Notes: generated from the letters alone by a model not told the origin. A stretch of DNA of 64,000 nt from Pedobacter sp. Leaf170 (GCF_920984665.1 NZ_CAKLBP010000004.1:361829-425828), one strand, 5' to 3'; shown: positions 44,477 to 53,738, numbered from the stretch's first letter. Made by a program: numbers and translations.

Positions 44477-46918
44477 TTGAAAAAACTAATTTTTGCGGTT
44501 TTAACTGCAATGCTGCCATTTTTTGCACTGGCACAATTTTCTGTTACGGGTAAAGTTACAGACAACAATCAAAAAGCCTTACCAGGCGCAACAATCAAGG
44601 TTAAAAACTCAAAAATCACGGTATCTGCCGATGAAAATGGAAATTTTACCATTGGAAATTTATCGAGCGGTAAACATGTGATTTCTGCGAGTTACCTCGG
44701 CTTTAAATCAACAGAAAATGTAGTTGATTTAAACCAAAACCTAAATTTAAATTTTACGTTATCTGCTCAAAGTTTTCTTGCCGAAGAAGTTGTGGTTAGG
44801 GCGACGAGGGCAAACGAAAAATCGGCAACTACTTATAAAAACGTAAGCAAAGCCGAAATTCAGGAGAATAACTTTGGGCAGGATTTACCTTTTATTTTGC
44901 AAAACACGCCAGGTGTTGTAGTAAATTCTGACGCTGGCGCAGGTGTTGGCTATACCGGTATCCGCATCCGCGGTAGCGATAACAGCCGGATAAATGTTAC
45001 GGTTAATGGCATTCCAATTAACGATAGCGAAAGTCAGGGTACATTTTACGTTAACATGCCTGATTTTGCTTCATCAGTTGATAACATACAGATTCAGCGT
45101 GGCGTGGGTACATCTACAAATGGCGCAGGTGCATTTGGTGCGAGTTTAAACATTCAAACTACAGGCAGCGAAATGGAACCTTATGCCGAATTAAACAACA
45201 CTTACGGCAGCTTCGACACCTGGAAAAATACAGTAAAAGTGGGTACAGGTTTAATTAACAATCGCTTTAGTTTCGATGGGCGTTTATCAAGAATCAGTTC
45301 TGACGGTTATGTTGATAGAGGTTCATCATTGCTGAAATCTTACTTTTTATCTGGTGCGTACCATGGTAATAAAGATTTGCTTCGTATAAATGTTTTTGCT
45401 GGCGCAGAAAAAACCTATCAATCGTGGAACGGTATTCCAGAATCGAGGTTAAATAATGATGTTGCCGGTATGCAGGCTTACATTGCTAGAAATGAATTGA
45501 ATGCAGAAGATGCAGCCAATCTTTTAAACTCCGGCAGAACGTACAATAGCTTTACGTATAATAATCAAACAGATAATTATTGGCAAAACCACTATCAGCT
45601 TCTTTATGCTAGGCAACTTACCGATAAGTTTTCGTTTAATGGTGCATTACATTATACTCAGGGCGAAGGTTATTATGAAGAATACAGAGCAAACAACCGA
45701 TTAAGCGACTATGGTTTAAATCCGGTAGTAATTGGCGGCACAACAATTTCACGTACAGATTTAATCCGTCGCCGTTGGTTAGACAACGATTTTTATGGCG
45801 CAACCTATTCATTTAATTATGTGCCTCAAAAAAACCTAAATTTTACGGTTGGTGGTGCATACAACGAATACAAGGGTGCGCATTTCGGACAAATTATCTG
45901 GGCGCAATACGCATCCAATGGAAATACAGACAGGCATTATTATGATAACGATGGTTTCAAAACCGACTTTAACATCTATGGCAAAGTGAATTACAGTCCG
46001 GTTGAGGCTTTGAGTTTATTCGCCGATTTACAATACCGCCGTGTGTATTACGATATCTTAGGAACTGAGAATAAGCTGAACTTTTTATCTATAAATGATA
46101 AGCTAAATTTCTTTAATCCCAAAATCGGGGCAACTTATTTCATCAATACAGAAAGCAATTTGTATGCGTCTTTTAGTGTGGCCAATAAGGAACCAAATCG
46201 CGATGATTATACGGATGCCGCAGCCGGAACATTCCCTAAAGCAGAGCAATTGAACGATTTAGAGTTGGGCTATCGCTTTAAAAACAGTAAGCTTAATTTA
46301 GGCGCCAATGCTTATGGTATGTTTTACAAAAATCAGCTCGTTGTAACCGGAAAGATTAATGATACCGGAGGTAATTATCGCCAAAATGTCGATAACAGTT
46401 ATCGTTTAGGTATCGAACTGGATGGTTCATACACATTTAATAAATTTTTTGCTTTAAATGCGAATGCTGCTTTTAGCAGAAATAAAATTAAAAACTTTAT
46501 TGAGTATTACGATGATTATGATAATGGTGGCCAGGTCGTAAATAATTATGAATTAACAGATATTTCTTATTCACCTGCTGCAGTGCTTTTTGGTGAAATT
46601 GTATACAAACCAATTAAAGGTTTTGCCATTGCACTACAGAGTAAATATGTAAGCAAGCAATATTTAGATAATACTCAAAATAACGATAGAACCATTAACG
46701 GATACTGGGTTAACAACGCTCGTTTAGGTTATAATTTTAAATTTGCCGGTGTTAAAAATGTAAACCTGGGCTTATTGGTTAATAACCTATTAAATAAAAA
46801 ATACGAAAGTAACGGATATACATACGGCTATCTTTTAGGTGGAAGCAGAACAACAGAAAATTTCTTTTATCCCCAAGCCGGCACTAATTTCTTGTTAAAT
46901 TTGAACGTTAAGTTTTAA
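44477..46918 (+). CDS. TonB-dependent receptor in TPP-regulated operon
   Basis: 813 residues starting at TTG (44477), because the first ATG would cut the signal peptide (KKLIFAVLTAMLPFFALAQ). A carboxypeptidase-regulatory-like domain (VTGKVTDNNQKALPGATIKV) is followed by a plug (LPFILQNTPGVVVNSDAG, VDNIQIQRGVGTSTNGAG) and a barrel ending in an aromatic strand (FLLNLNVKF). The TPP riboswitch and thiE downstream make outer membrane uptake of thiamine or a precursor the most likely role. TPP-regulated TonB receptors are known from comparative genomics of Bacteroidetes; substrate is inferred. Confidence 0.9.
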   Translation: MKKLIFAVLTAMLPFFALAQFSVTGKVTDNNQKALPGATIKVKNSKITVSADENGNFTIGNLSSGKHVISASYLGFKSTENVVDLNQNLNLNFTLSAQSFLAEEVVVRATRANEKSATTYKNVSKAEIQENNFGQDLPFILQNTPGVVVNSDAGAGVGYTGIRIRGSDNSRINVTVNGIPINDSESQGTFYVNMPDFASSVDNIQIQRGVGTSTNGAGAFGASLNIQTTGSEMEPYAELNNTYGSFDTWKNTVKVGTGLINNRFSFDGRLSRISSDGYVDRGSSLLKSYFLSGAYHGNKDLLRINVFAGAEKTYQSWNGIPESRLNNDVAGMQAYIARNELNAEDAANLLNSGRTYNSFTYNNQTDNYWQNHYQLLYARQLTDKFSFNGALHYTQGEGYYEEYRANNRLSDYGLNPVVIGGTTISRTDLIRRRWLDNDFYGATYSFNYVPQKNLNFTVGGAYNEYKGAHFGQIIWAQYASNGNTDRHYYDNDGFKTDFNIYGKVNYSPVEALSLFADLQYRRVYYDILGTENKLNFLSINDKLNFFNPKIGATYFINTESNLYASFSVANKEPNRDDYTDAAAGTFPKAEQLNDLELGYRFKNSKLNLGANAYGMFYKNQLVVTGKINDTGGNYRQNVDNSYRLGIELDGSYTFNKFFALNANAAFSRNKIKNFIEYYDDYDNGGQVVNNYELTDISYSPAAVLFGEIVYKPIKGFAIALQSKYVSKQYLDNTQNNDRTINGYWVNNARLGYNFKFAGVKNVNLGLLVNNLLNKKYESNGYTYGYLLGGSRTTENFFYPQAGTNFLLNLNVKF

Positions 46919-46930
46919 TAAAACTATGAT

Positions 46931-46993
46931 TTCGTCATTGCAAGGCACCAAGCAATCCCAATCAATAGATTGCTTCGTGCCTCGCAATGACGA
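46931..46993. repeat. REP-like palindrome, family A, inside operon spacer
   Basis: Left arm 46931-46957 and right arm 46968-46993 with a 10-base loop. The element lies between the receptor stop and thiE, and it opens a frame that would add 29 false residues to ThiE. Confidence 0.9.
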
Positions 46994-47012
46994 TTTTTAT
47001 AATAATCCTGGC

Positions 47013-47645
47013 ATGAAATACATAGAAAAGCTTCATTACATTACACACGATATTCCAAATTTTTCGCACTTAGACCAGGTGCAATTGGCCTGCGAAGCCG
47101 GAGCAAAATGGATTCAGTATCGTTGTTTAAGCAAAGCTGATGATGAGCTTTTGGAAGAGATAAACTCCATCGCCGAAATTTGTGATGACTGGGGCACAAC
47201 GCTCATCGTTACCAATCACATCCATTTAAATGGCAAAGCTGATATTCAGGGCTTTCATGTAGAAGATATGGGTGCAGATTTCATCGCATTGCGAAAACTT
47301 GTTGGCAACGACATTACTTTAGGTGGCTCGGCAAACACAGTCCAAAACCTTATTCGCCTGGCAAAAGAAGGCGCTGATTATACAGGTTTTGGTCCATTCG
47401 CAGTAAGTAAAACCAAGCCGAATAACTACCCGGTTATTGCATTGGAAGATTATAAAAAGGCAATTGAAGAATTAAATAAACTGGAAATTAATCTGCCAAT
47501 TTTAGCTGTTGGAGGAATTACCTTATACGATGTTGAAGCTTTAATGCAAACCGGCATTTATGGCATTGCAGTTGCCGGGGCAGTAAATTCAGCTGATGAT
47601 TTTATACAAGCTTATCAGGATTTTTACGAAGCGGTTAAGGGTTAA
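47013..47645 (+). CDS. thiE: Thiamine phosphate synthase, ThiE-like
   Basis: 210 residues from the ATG at 47013; the open frame from 46926 includes the repeat and is rejected. TIM-barrel TPS features: WIQYR (substrate region; family usually QlReK, but the Lys is replaced by Cys-Leu-Ser), GFHVEDMGAD (PPi site region), LGGSANT, GADYTGFGPFAVSKTK, and PILAVGGI. It joins HMP-PP with thiazole phosphate. In this operon it probably acts on salvaged moieties. The altered QYRCLS stretch makes it a divergent member. Confidence 0.85.
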   Translation: MKYIEKLHYITHDIPNFSHLDQVQLACEAGAKWIQYRCLSKADDELLEEINSIAEICDDWGTTLIVTNHIHLNGKADIQGFHVEDMGADFIALRKLVGNDITLGGSANTVQNLIRLAKEGADYTGFGPFAVSKTKPNNYPVIALEDYKKAIEELNKLEINLPILAVGGITLYDVEALMQTGIYGIAVAGAVNSADDFIQAYQDFYEAVKG

Positions 47646-47696
47646 AAAATCCTGAAATCGTAATCCTAAAATCTGAAATTAGTTTATATTCGCAGT

Positions 47697-48257
47697 ATGT
47701 CGTCACACCATATTGTAAAAGAAAAACAAGAGCCTGCTTTATATATTGATGAGCTGGGAAATTTTAACGAAGAGCTTTTAGGTCAATTATTAGAATGGAG
47801 CCCTACACTTTTGGTTAATGGAGATAACTATGATAAAATTCAATCTTTAGGTATTAAGATTGATGTTTTAGTAAATGGAAAAGACGGTGATGGACAAGAG
47901 GACACTAAAGTTATTCAAGGTCCGGTTGATTCTTTTATGGTGGCAATAAACTACCTTGTGGGTGAGCAATATCCCGCAGCAAATGTTATTGCAGCAAAGT
48001 TCGATTTAGAAAAATTTGCTGGCTTTGAAGAAGACATTAATCTTGTAGTATTTACCGAAAAAGCTAAACATTACCCAATCAAATCTGGCTTTTCTGTTTG
48101 GAAACCTGCCGGAAGTGAATTTTTAATCCATGGCAATCGTTATTTGGAGGTAACTAACCTAATGCAAAGAGAAGACGAGATTTTTGAAGTTGTGAACGAT
48201 GGCTTCGTAGAATTTACCTTTTCAGGAAATCCAATTTTTATTAGCGAACCCCTATGA
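47697..48257 (+). CDS. Thiamine pyrophosphokinase-like protein with degenerate active site
   Basis: 186 residues. The overall order matches thiamine pyrophosphokinase: an N-terminal LLVNGDNYDKIQSLGIKIDVLVNG segment, split here, aligning with the TPK DGGAN...GDFDS region, then a helix DSFMVAINYLVGEQYP, and a C-terminal beta domain. But GDFDS reads as NGKDG, and the DGGAN motif reads NGDNY, so metal and pyrophosphate binding look lost or altered. The riboswitch operon supports a thiamine-related role. It might be a sensor or binding protein. Confidence in the TPK family is moderate, in activity low. Confidence 0.6.
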   Translation: MSSHHIVKEKQEPALYIDELGNFNEELLGQLLEWSPTLLVNGDNYDKIQSLGIKIDVLVNGKDGDGQEDTKVIQGPVDSFMVAINYLVGEQYPAANVIAAKFDLEKFAGFEEDINLVVFTEKAKHYPIKSGFSVWKPAGSEFLIHGNRYLEVTNLMQREDEIFEVVNDGFVEFTFSGNPIFISEPL

Positions 48258-48748
48258 TAACCATCAGAAAAGCAAAAGAAGGTGATATAGAAATCATCAG
48301 ATCGATTGCAGCCAATACCTGGCCAAGTGCATATTTGGAAATTATCGGACAAACACAAATAGATTATATGTTAGAGAAAATGTATAATCTGGCTGAACTG
48401 TTAAAGCAACTTATGGATGGGCACACTTTCCTTATCGCCGAAGATGGTGAAGCCGATGCAGGATTTGCCGGTTATTCGATAATTAACCACGACGAAAGAA
48501 TCTACAAACTGCATAAGCTTTATGTTTTACCAACAGCGCATGGAAAGGGGATTGGAAAAATTTTGATTAATGAGGTTTTTAATCAGGTAAAAAACCTTGG
48601 TGCTTCCGCATTACAGCTCAACGTAAACAAACATAATAAGGCAAAAGATTTTTACCTTAAAGGAGGTTTTAATATTAAAGAATCTGTTGTATTAGATATT
48701 GGCGATGGATTTGTTATGGATGATTACGTGATGGAATATAAGTTTTAA
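48254..48748 (+). CDS. GNAT family N-acetyltransferase
   Basis: 164 residues. The acetyl-CoA motif is in LPTAHGKGIGKILINEVF, the N-terminal beta1-alpha1 is ITIRKAKEGDIEIIRSIAA, and the C-terminal Asn-His/Tyr region (VNKHNKAKDFYLKGGF) is typical. It starts with ATGA overlapping the previous stop by 4 bases, so translational coupling places it in the thiamine operon. Substrate is unknown; a thiamine link is only suggested by position. Confidence 0.85.
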   Translation: MITIRKAKEGDIEIIRSIAANTWPSAYLEIIGQTQIDYMLEKMYNLAELLKQLMDGHTFLIAEDGEADAGFAGYSIINHDERIYKLHKLYVLPTAHGKGIGKILINEVFNQVKNLGASALQLNVNKHNKAKDFYLKGGFNIKESVVLDIGDGFVMDDYVMEYKF

Positions 48749-48768
48749 TGTAATAGCACCTAAAACGG

Positions 48769-48830
48769 TCGTCATTGCGAGGCACGAAGCAATCTTTATT
48801 CAGAGATTGCTTCGTGCCTCGCAATGACGA
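48769..48830. repeat. REP-like palindrome, family A, after GNAT gene
   Basis: Arms 48769-48795 and 48804-48830. It directly follows the operon end and may serve as its terminator or 3' stabiliser. Confidence 0.9.
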
Positions 48831-49045
48831 GATGTAGGAAATGAAAGCCACAGATTAGCAGATTAAAACTTAAATAATCTGTAAATCTGTGGCTTTAATA
48901 TTTCCGCCCTTGGTTTGTGTCCTCACAGACCATATGAAAAGATTTTATAAAATAGATTGCTTCGTGCCTCGCAATGACGAGATGTAGGAAATGAAAGCCA
49001 CAGATTTACAGATTAAAACTTAAATAATCTGTAAATCAGTGGCTT
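48804..49045. repeat. Direct repeat of a REP half plus a second palindrome
   Basis: A 92-base unit at 48804-48895 is repeated at 48954-49045 with about three mismatches; the copies are 150 bases apart. Each carries the right arm of family A followed by a palindrome AAGCCACAGATT / AATCTGTGGCTT. The unit seems to have been duplicated locally. Confidence 0.85.
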
Positions 49046-49090
49046 CTTAGTAACTAAATATTCAAAAATATAGCGTTGCTAGAAAACTAC

Positions 49091-49158
49091 TTCATTGCGA
49101 GGCACGAAGCAATCTATCTTTCTCGTCTTGGAGATTGCTTCGTGCCTCGCAATGACGA
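49091..49158. repeat. REP-like palindrome, family A, before M28 gene end
   Basis: Arms 49091-49115 and 49132-49158 with a 16-base loop. It lies 20 bases beyond the stop of the M28 peptidase gene on the opposite strand. Confidence 0.9.
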
Positions 49159-49178
49159 AACTAGTCATAAATAAAAAA

Positions 49179-50486
49179 CTATTGTTTCAATTTTGGAATC
49201 CTTGTTGGCGCATCCGTTCCGTTAACAATAGAAGTTGCGCTTTTTGCAATGGCCTTTATTGTAGAAAGAATATTCTCCACATCCAAAGTGCTGTATTCAT
49301 CCTTTACTGTATGATAAAATTTGTCAATGTCAATCTGGTCAGTGCTGATTGTATGCGCCGGAACACCTAATGCAGCCAGTGTTGCATTATCACTTCTATA
49401 AAATAAATTCTGCTCTTTATAAGGATCAGGGTGGAAAGTAAATTCTGTTCCGGCTAGGTTTTTTTGTAAAATTTTGCCAAAGTCAGATTTATCGTAACCT
49501 GTAATAAAGGCTGTGTTTTTACCAAATTTAGAATCCTTACCAATCATTTCGATATTAAACATGGCTACCACATCATCAGGATTTAATTTCTCTGAAAAAT
49601 ATCTCGCACCAAAACCACCAATTTCTTCGGCCGTAAAAGCCACAAAAATTAATGTGCGTTCATTATTTTTTTGCGCTTTGTAATATTTCGCCAAGGCAAT
49701 CATCGCAGTAGTTCCAGAAGCATCATCATCAGCTCCATTTCCAATACTATCGCCATCAACTGGTTTGGTTATACCTAAATGGTCGTAATGACCAGAAAAC
49801 ACAACCAATTCTTTTTCTTTTGATTTACCAGGAATCATTCCCGCAACATTAAATAGAGGAAGCTTTTCTACTTTGTTTTTAACTTCAGCACTAAATTCTT
49901 TTGCTTCACTTAAACCCAAAACAAAAATTGTGGCATCCGGTGTTGGCGATTGAGCATCTTTTTCATCTATAATAGCGCCACGATTTAAAAATGATTTATA
50001 ACGTTTAAAATCAGCCGCAAATTTTGCATCAACCAAAACAACTTGCTTTTTACCCGGGCGGCTAAGTGATCGATATTGAGCTGCAAAAGTTTTTGTAGTA
50101 TCTAATTTAATTATACCGTCAGCGCTAGTCTGGTCAAATAGTATTGATGGAGATTTTGTCCAAACCAAAATATTTTCTTGCGGAATAGTCTTTCCATCAA
50201 TAACCAGTTTTGTTGGCTCTGGTGTTAACCTTACTTTATAAAAAGTCTGACGGAAAGTGCTTTCTCCATTAAGCGGTTTTAAGCCTATTTTTTTAAATTC
50301 CGACTCGATAAAAGTAGCTGCCTTATCAATACCTGGCGTAAATGTTCCGCGACCTTCCATTGCATCGCTACTTAAAGTTTTGATTAAATGGTCGGTATAT
50401 TCCCGTGTTATTATTTTATCAATATTTTGAGCGCTCAACTGTAAAGTTGCCATCCCGGCTAGCGCTACAAGAAAAATTTTCTTCAT
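49179..50486 (-). CDS. Secreted M28 family aminopeptidase
   Basis: 435 residues with a signal peptide (KKIFLVALAGMATLQLSAQ). The two-zinc M28 motifs are present: SGHYDHLG, NGADDDASG (bridging Asp) and AFTAEEIGG (catalytic Glu plus ligand), and a later NIEMIGKD. M28 enzymes release N-terminal amino acids. The gene lies 18 bases downstream of the M61 peptidase gene, so both probably belong to one operon for peptide degradation in the periplasm. Confidence 0.92.
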   Translation of the reverse strand: MKKIFLVALAGMATLQLSAQNIDKIITREYTDHLIKTLSSDAMEGRGTFTPGIDKAATFIESEFKKIGLKPLNGESTFRQTFYKVRLTPEPTKLVIDGKTIPQENILVWTKSPSILFDQTSADGIIKLDTTKTFAAQYRSLSRPGKKQVVLVDAKFAADFKRYKSFLNRGAIIDEKDAQSPTPDATIFVLGLSEAKEFSAEVKNKVEKLPLFNVAGMIPGKSKEKELVVFSGHYDHLGITKPVDGDSIGNGADDDASGTTAMIALAKYYKAQKNNERTLIFVAFTAEEIGGFGARYFSEKLNPDDVVAMFNIEMIGKDSKFGKNTAFITGYDKSDFGKILQKNLAGTEFTFHPDPYKEQNLFYRSDNATLAALGVPAHTISTDQIDIDKFYHTVKDEYSTLDVENILSTIKAIAKSATSIVNGTDAPTRIPKLKQ

Positions 50487-50504
50487 TATTATATATCCTT
50501 TTTA

Positions 50505-52337
50505 TTATTTAGATTTCACTTGCGAGTTTAACCAATTATCCCTAAAAATCTGCATTTCTTTTGTTAAACTGCCTCCAGTTTTTTCTATAGATACAATTTC
50601 TAAAACCGGATTTTCTGTAAATGTAAGTTTTGTTGTTTTATTAACACCATAATAGGAATATGTCACCTCTACAACATCGCCTGGCTTATGTGTTTCAGTT
50701 ACTTTATTTAACGCCGCCTGATCTTTAATTTCCACACCATCGATTGTTAAAAGCAAAGCACCAAAATCTAGACCAGCATCATATGCAGGCGTTCCGGTCA
50801 AAGTTTGTGGAACAATTGCTTTTCCATCTTCAAAAGTTACCCTTCCAATTCCTGTAGAAGCTTTGCCAGCATTGGCTTTACGTAAAACATAGCCAGCATT
50901 TAATAGCAATTTTGCGTAGTCATTTTTTTCCGTTCCGTAAATGTATCTTTTAAAGAAATCTGTGGCAAAAGCTGGGTTCTTTGTCAAAATCCCTAATGTT
51001 TTTTCTAAATCAGGTATGGTATATGCAATTTCTGGTTTGCCATAAGCTTTCCAAAGCGCCCGCATGTAATCATCAAGCGTTAGCTTAAATTCAGCACGCA
51101 ACCTTAAATCCAAGGCTAAAGCTGTGGCAGCACCATAAGTGTAATAAGAAAGGAAAATATTGTTTTTATTGGTTTGGTCGATAGCAACGCCTGCATCAGC
51201 AAAAACCGCATAGCGACTCGCTTCTACCGGCGAGAAGTTTTTAGCACCGGGTGAATTTAAAACCGCATTTGCCAAACCACTAAATGTTTGAGCGGCATTT
51301 TCAACAGATTTAAATCCTGCCCGGGTTAGAAGTAAATTACCATAATATTGGGTAAAACCTTCTGCCAGCCAAAGTTCATTACTGATATTTGAATGTGTAA
51401 AATCAAATGGTTCTAATGTTTTCGGGCGAAGTCGTTCTACATTCCAGCTGTGAAAATATTCATGAGAAAATGTGCCCAATAAATTGGATTCGTAACCTTC
51501 AATTTTTGGTGTCCGCTGAACAACTATTGTAGAATTTCGGTGCTCCATTCCATCGCCTGCATAATTTGGATAAACATCGTGCAAGAAATAGTAATTGCCG
51601 TAATCATATATCGGAAACTCTCCCCAAACTGCATAATGCTCATTAACCATTTTTTTAAGCATTTCTGCATAATTATCTATAGCTTTTTGATCATCTTTTG
51701 AGTGCGAAACCAAATGAATGTTTTGCATTTTACCATCCTTATTTTTTACTTGCCAGTTTGCTGTTTTATAATCCGCTATTTCGGTAGGGCTATCCATAAA
51801 ATACTGCAAATTGGCAGCATAATACGTATCATTTCCCATTGGTTTTAATTGCGTTGCAACTTTCCAGTTTAATTTCTCAGCGTAGTTAAATTTTATAATC
51901 CGCGGACGAGCATCCATACCAACCGGGAAAGCAAAAGTTGCCGGAATATTCATGTGGGCATGTGTTTCATCAAAACCCGCATACGTACCATCTATCCAAT
52001 TGCCAAAAAGGGTGTAAGTAATTTTAACATTTTTACCATGCTCTGCAATTTCGTATTCATCGCCTGCCGGCTGAATAATTTTTAAAGCCTTTCCACTTTC
52101 ATTAAAAGCTTTAAAATTATAAACGTTTTTGCCAAACTCATGCGTAGCATACCTTCCGGGAGAAGAACGGCTCAGTCTAACCTTTAATTTACCTGCCGGG
52201 ATATTTGGAATTTCTATCGAAATTTGAGCTTCGTGATGGATTGCGTTAGGAAAAGAAATGCTGTAACGAATTTCATTTTGCGCAGCAGCTCCAAAAGATA
52301 AGAGCATAATTGCAACTGCCCCAATAATTTTTTTCAT
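50505..52337 (-). CDS. M61 family glycyl-aminopeptidase-like metallopeptidase with PDZ domain
   Basis: 610 residues with a signal peptide (KKIIGAVAIMLLSFGAAAQ). The gluzincin zinc motif is HEYFHSWN, with the third ligand in LWLAEGFTQYYG. A C-terminal PDZ domain is visible around TPAYDAGLDFGALLLTIDGV. N-terminal beta domain of the M61 family precedes the catalytic part. Upstream of M28 with an 18-base gap. Confidence 0.9.
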   Translation of the reverse strand: MKKIIGAVAIMLLSFGAAAQNEIRYSISFPNAIHHEAQISIEIPNIPAGKLKVRLSRSSPGRYATHEFGKNVYNFKAFNESGKALKIIQPAGDEYEIAEHGKNVKITYTLFGNWIDGTYAGFDETHAHMNIPATFAFPVGMDARPRIIKFNYAEKLNWKVATQLKPMGNDTYYAANLQYFMDSPTEIADYKTANWQVKNKDGKMQNIHLVSHSKDDQKAIDNYAEMLKKMVNEHYAVWGEFPIYDYGNYYFLHDVYPNYAGDGMEHRNSTIVVQRTPKIEGYESNLLGTFSHEYFHSWNVERLRPKTLEPFDFTHSNISNELWLAEGFTQYYGNLLLTRAGFKSVENAAQTFSGLANAVLNSPGAKNFSPVEASRYAVFADAGVAIDQTNKNNIFLSYYTYGAATALALDLRLRAEFKLTLDDYMRALWKAYGKPEIAYTIPDLEKTLGILTKNPAFATDFFKRYIYGTEKNDYAKLLLNAGYVLRKANAGKASTGIGRVTFEDGKAIVPQTLTGTPAYDAGLDFGALLLTIDGVEIKDQAALNKVTETHKPGDVVEVTYSYYGVNKTTKLTFTENPVLEIVSIEKTGGSLTKEMQIFRDNWLNSQVKSK

Positions 52338-52452
52338 CTGTATATAATGTTTTTAATGGAGATGAAGCTATCAGAATTATTCATATCACTGGTTTGGTAT
52401 GAAAAATCATGATGGTTTCATAAGAATAATTTGATGGCCTTAAAATAAGAAA

Positions 52453-52575
52453 AAATGGAAGATGAATTATCAAAAAATGGAAGATGGAAAATGTGATATG
52501 TAGAATGGAAGATGTTTTTTGGATAATGGATGATGTAAATTACATATCTTCCATCGCACATTTTCCATGTTACGT
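52453..52575. repeat. Imperfect inverted repeat with short GGAAGATG motifs
   Basis: Contains several ATGGAAGATG-like units at 52455-52510, and the plus-strand ATGGAAAATGTG...GGAAGATG is roughly the reverse complement of 52543-52570. It lies between M61 and DUF4407 genes with no coding signal. Confidence 0.6.
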
Positions 52576-52613
52576 CCTAGCTGTTCCTTTTTCCGTCCCA
52601 CATCTTACATCCT

Positions 52614-53738
52614 TTATTCTCCGTCCCAATCGTACTTTTCTAAATCGCGATAGGCTTTTCCTTTGATGATTTCTTTTCTTTTAGAAGATTCTGCATCAAC
52701 CTTAGTTTCATGGATATTATCTGCAACTTCCATTCTAAAATCTTTATGCTTTTTTGATTCGTAAATATCGGCTTCATCGCCATCTGCGGTTACATAATCA
52801 TAAGGACCGCGGGCACTCATCAGTTTTACAAAAACCGGTAAACATTCAAAGAAAATAAATAACAGACCAATAAAAGTGACAGCAAGTGCCGTATTATTAT
52901 CTCTTGTGCCATCAGCATTGAAAGAAAGCTGCCCAAGCGCCCAGTTTCTATCGGCAAAGCCAGCGATGTTTGCAAGGCTATCCAATTGTTTTGCCGTATA
53001 AAGTTTTTCGGTAAATAGGCCATCAAAATCCTTTCGTTTATCAATAAATGATTCTGATTTATTGATGTTTGCTTTTAAGCTATCCAGCTCTGCTGTGCGT
53101 TGCTTAATTTCGGTTTCCTTCCTTTTAGCGTACGGACCATAACCCATTACACCTGAAGTTTCGTTGGTTTTATTGCCGAATATTTCGAAATTAAGTTTTT
53201 GTCTATCGGTTTTAATCCCTTTTTCTAAACTATCTCTGGTTGCCTTTTGCTGGTTCAAACGTCCAAATTCTACCTGATATTTTTTTTCAAAAGCTTTATT
53301 GAGCGTATCTATTTTTTTTCTTTGTCCGTTAAGGTAACTAACCTTTAACCGTTCTTTAATTTCTTTATCAAAAATCTTTAACTCAATTGGGCGGGAAATT
53401 ACAATCCCAATCATTATCGCTAACAAAATACGTGGTGTTGCCTGTAAAATCTGCTTGTTTGTAGTTGCGCTTTTATTTATGCTCGATACAATGTATCTAT
53501 CCATATTAAAAATTGCAGCACCCCATAAAAAGCCAAAAATTAAGGCAAAAAATACAGCCAAATCATCGCCTTTAAAAACGAAATACATGGCATAACCGCC
53601 AGAAAGCGCAGCAAATAATCCGGTAAAAAAGATAGTTGCACCAATGCCTGTATATTTATTTTGCTCAGTAGAATATTTTTCTAGTGTGGGGATGTGCGCA
53701 CCAGAACAAAACCAAAAAAATCGGTTAAGCTTGTTCAT
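52614..53738 (-). CDS. DUF4407 domain-containing membrane protein
   Basis: 374 residues. The N-terminus (FFWFCSGAH, FGFLWGAAIFNMDRYIVSS) and helices near 28-50, 58-80, 108-125 and 285-305 fit DUF4407. A long helical segment (about 130-280), rich in Lys, Glu and Gln, forms a probable coiled coil between helices 3 and 4. No enzymatic motif. DUF4407 proteins are widespread in Bacteroidetes and uncharacterised. Confidence 0.85.
   Translation of the reverse strand: MNKLNRFFWFCSGAHIPTLEKYSTEQNKYTGIGATIFFTGLFAALSGGYAMYFVFKGDDLAVFFALIFGFLWGAAIFNMDRYIVSSINKSATTNKQILQATPRILLAIMIGIVISRPIELKIFDKEIKERLKVSYLNGQRKKIDTLNKAFEKKYQVEFGRLNQQKATRDSLEKGIKTDRQKLNFEIFGNKTNETSGVMGYGPYAKRKETEIKQRTAELDSLKANINKSESFIDKRKDFDGLFTEKLYTAKQLDSLANIAGFADRNWALGQLSFNADGTRDNNTALAVTFIGLLFIFFECLPVFVKLMSARGPYDYVTADGDEADIYESKKHKDFRMEVADNIHETKVDAESSKRKEIIKGKAYRDLEKYDWDGE

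Noticed and set aside
46926..47012. ThiE starting at 46926
   Set aside because: The extra 29 residues translate a dispersed palindrome; the ATG at 47013 gives the normal ThiE start.
49095..49370. Short plus-strand frame with a GTKQS-like start
   Set aside because: It is the translation of a family A repeat running into the antisense strand of the M28 peptidase gene.
52484..52666. 60-residue plus-strand frame between M61 and DUF4407 genes
   Set aside because: Built from the ATGGAAGATG repeat and overlapping the DUF4407 3' end; no coding signal.
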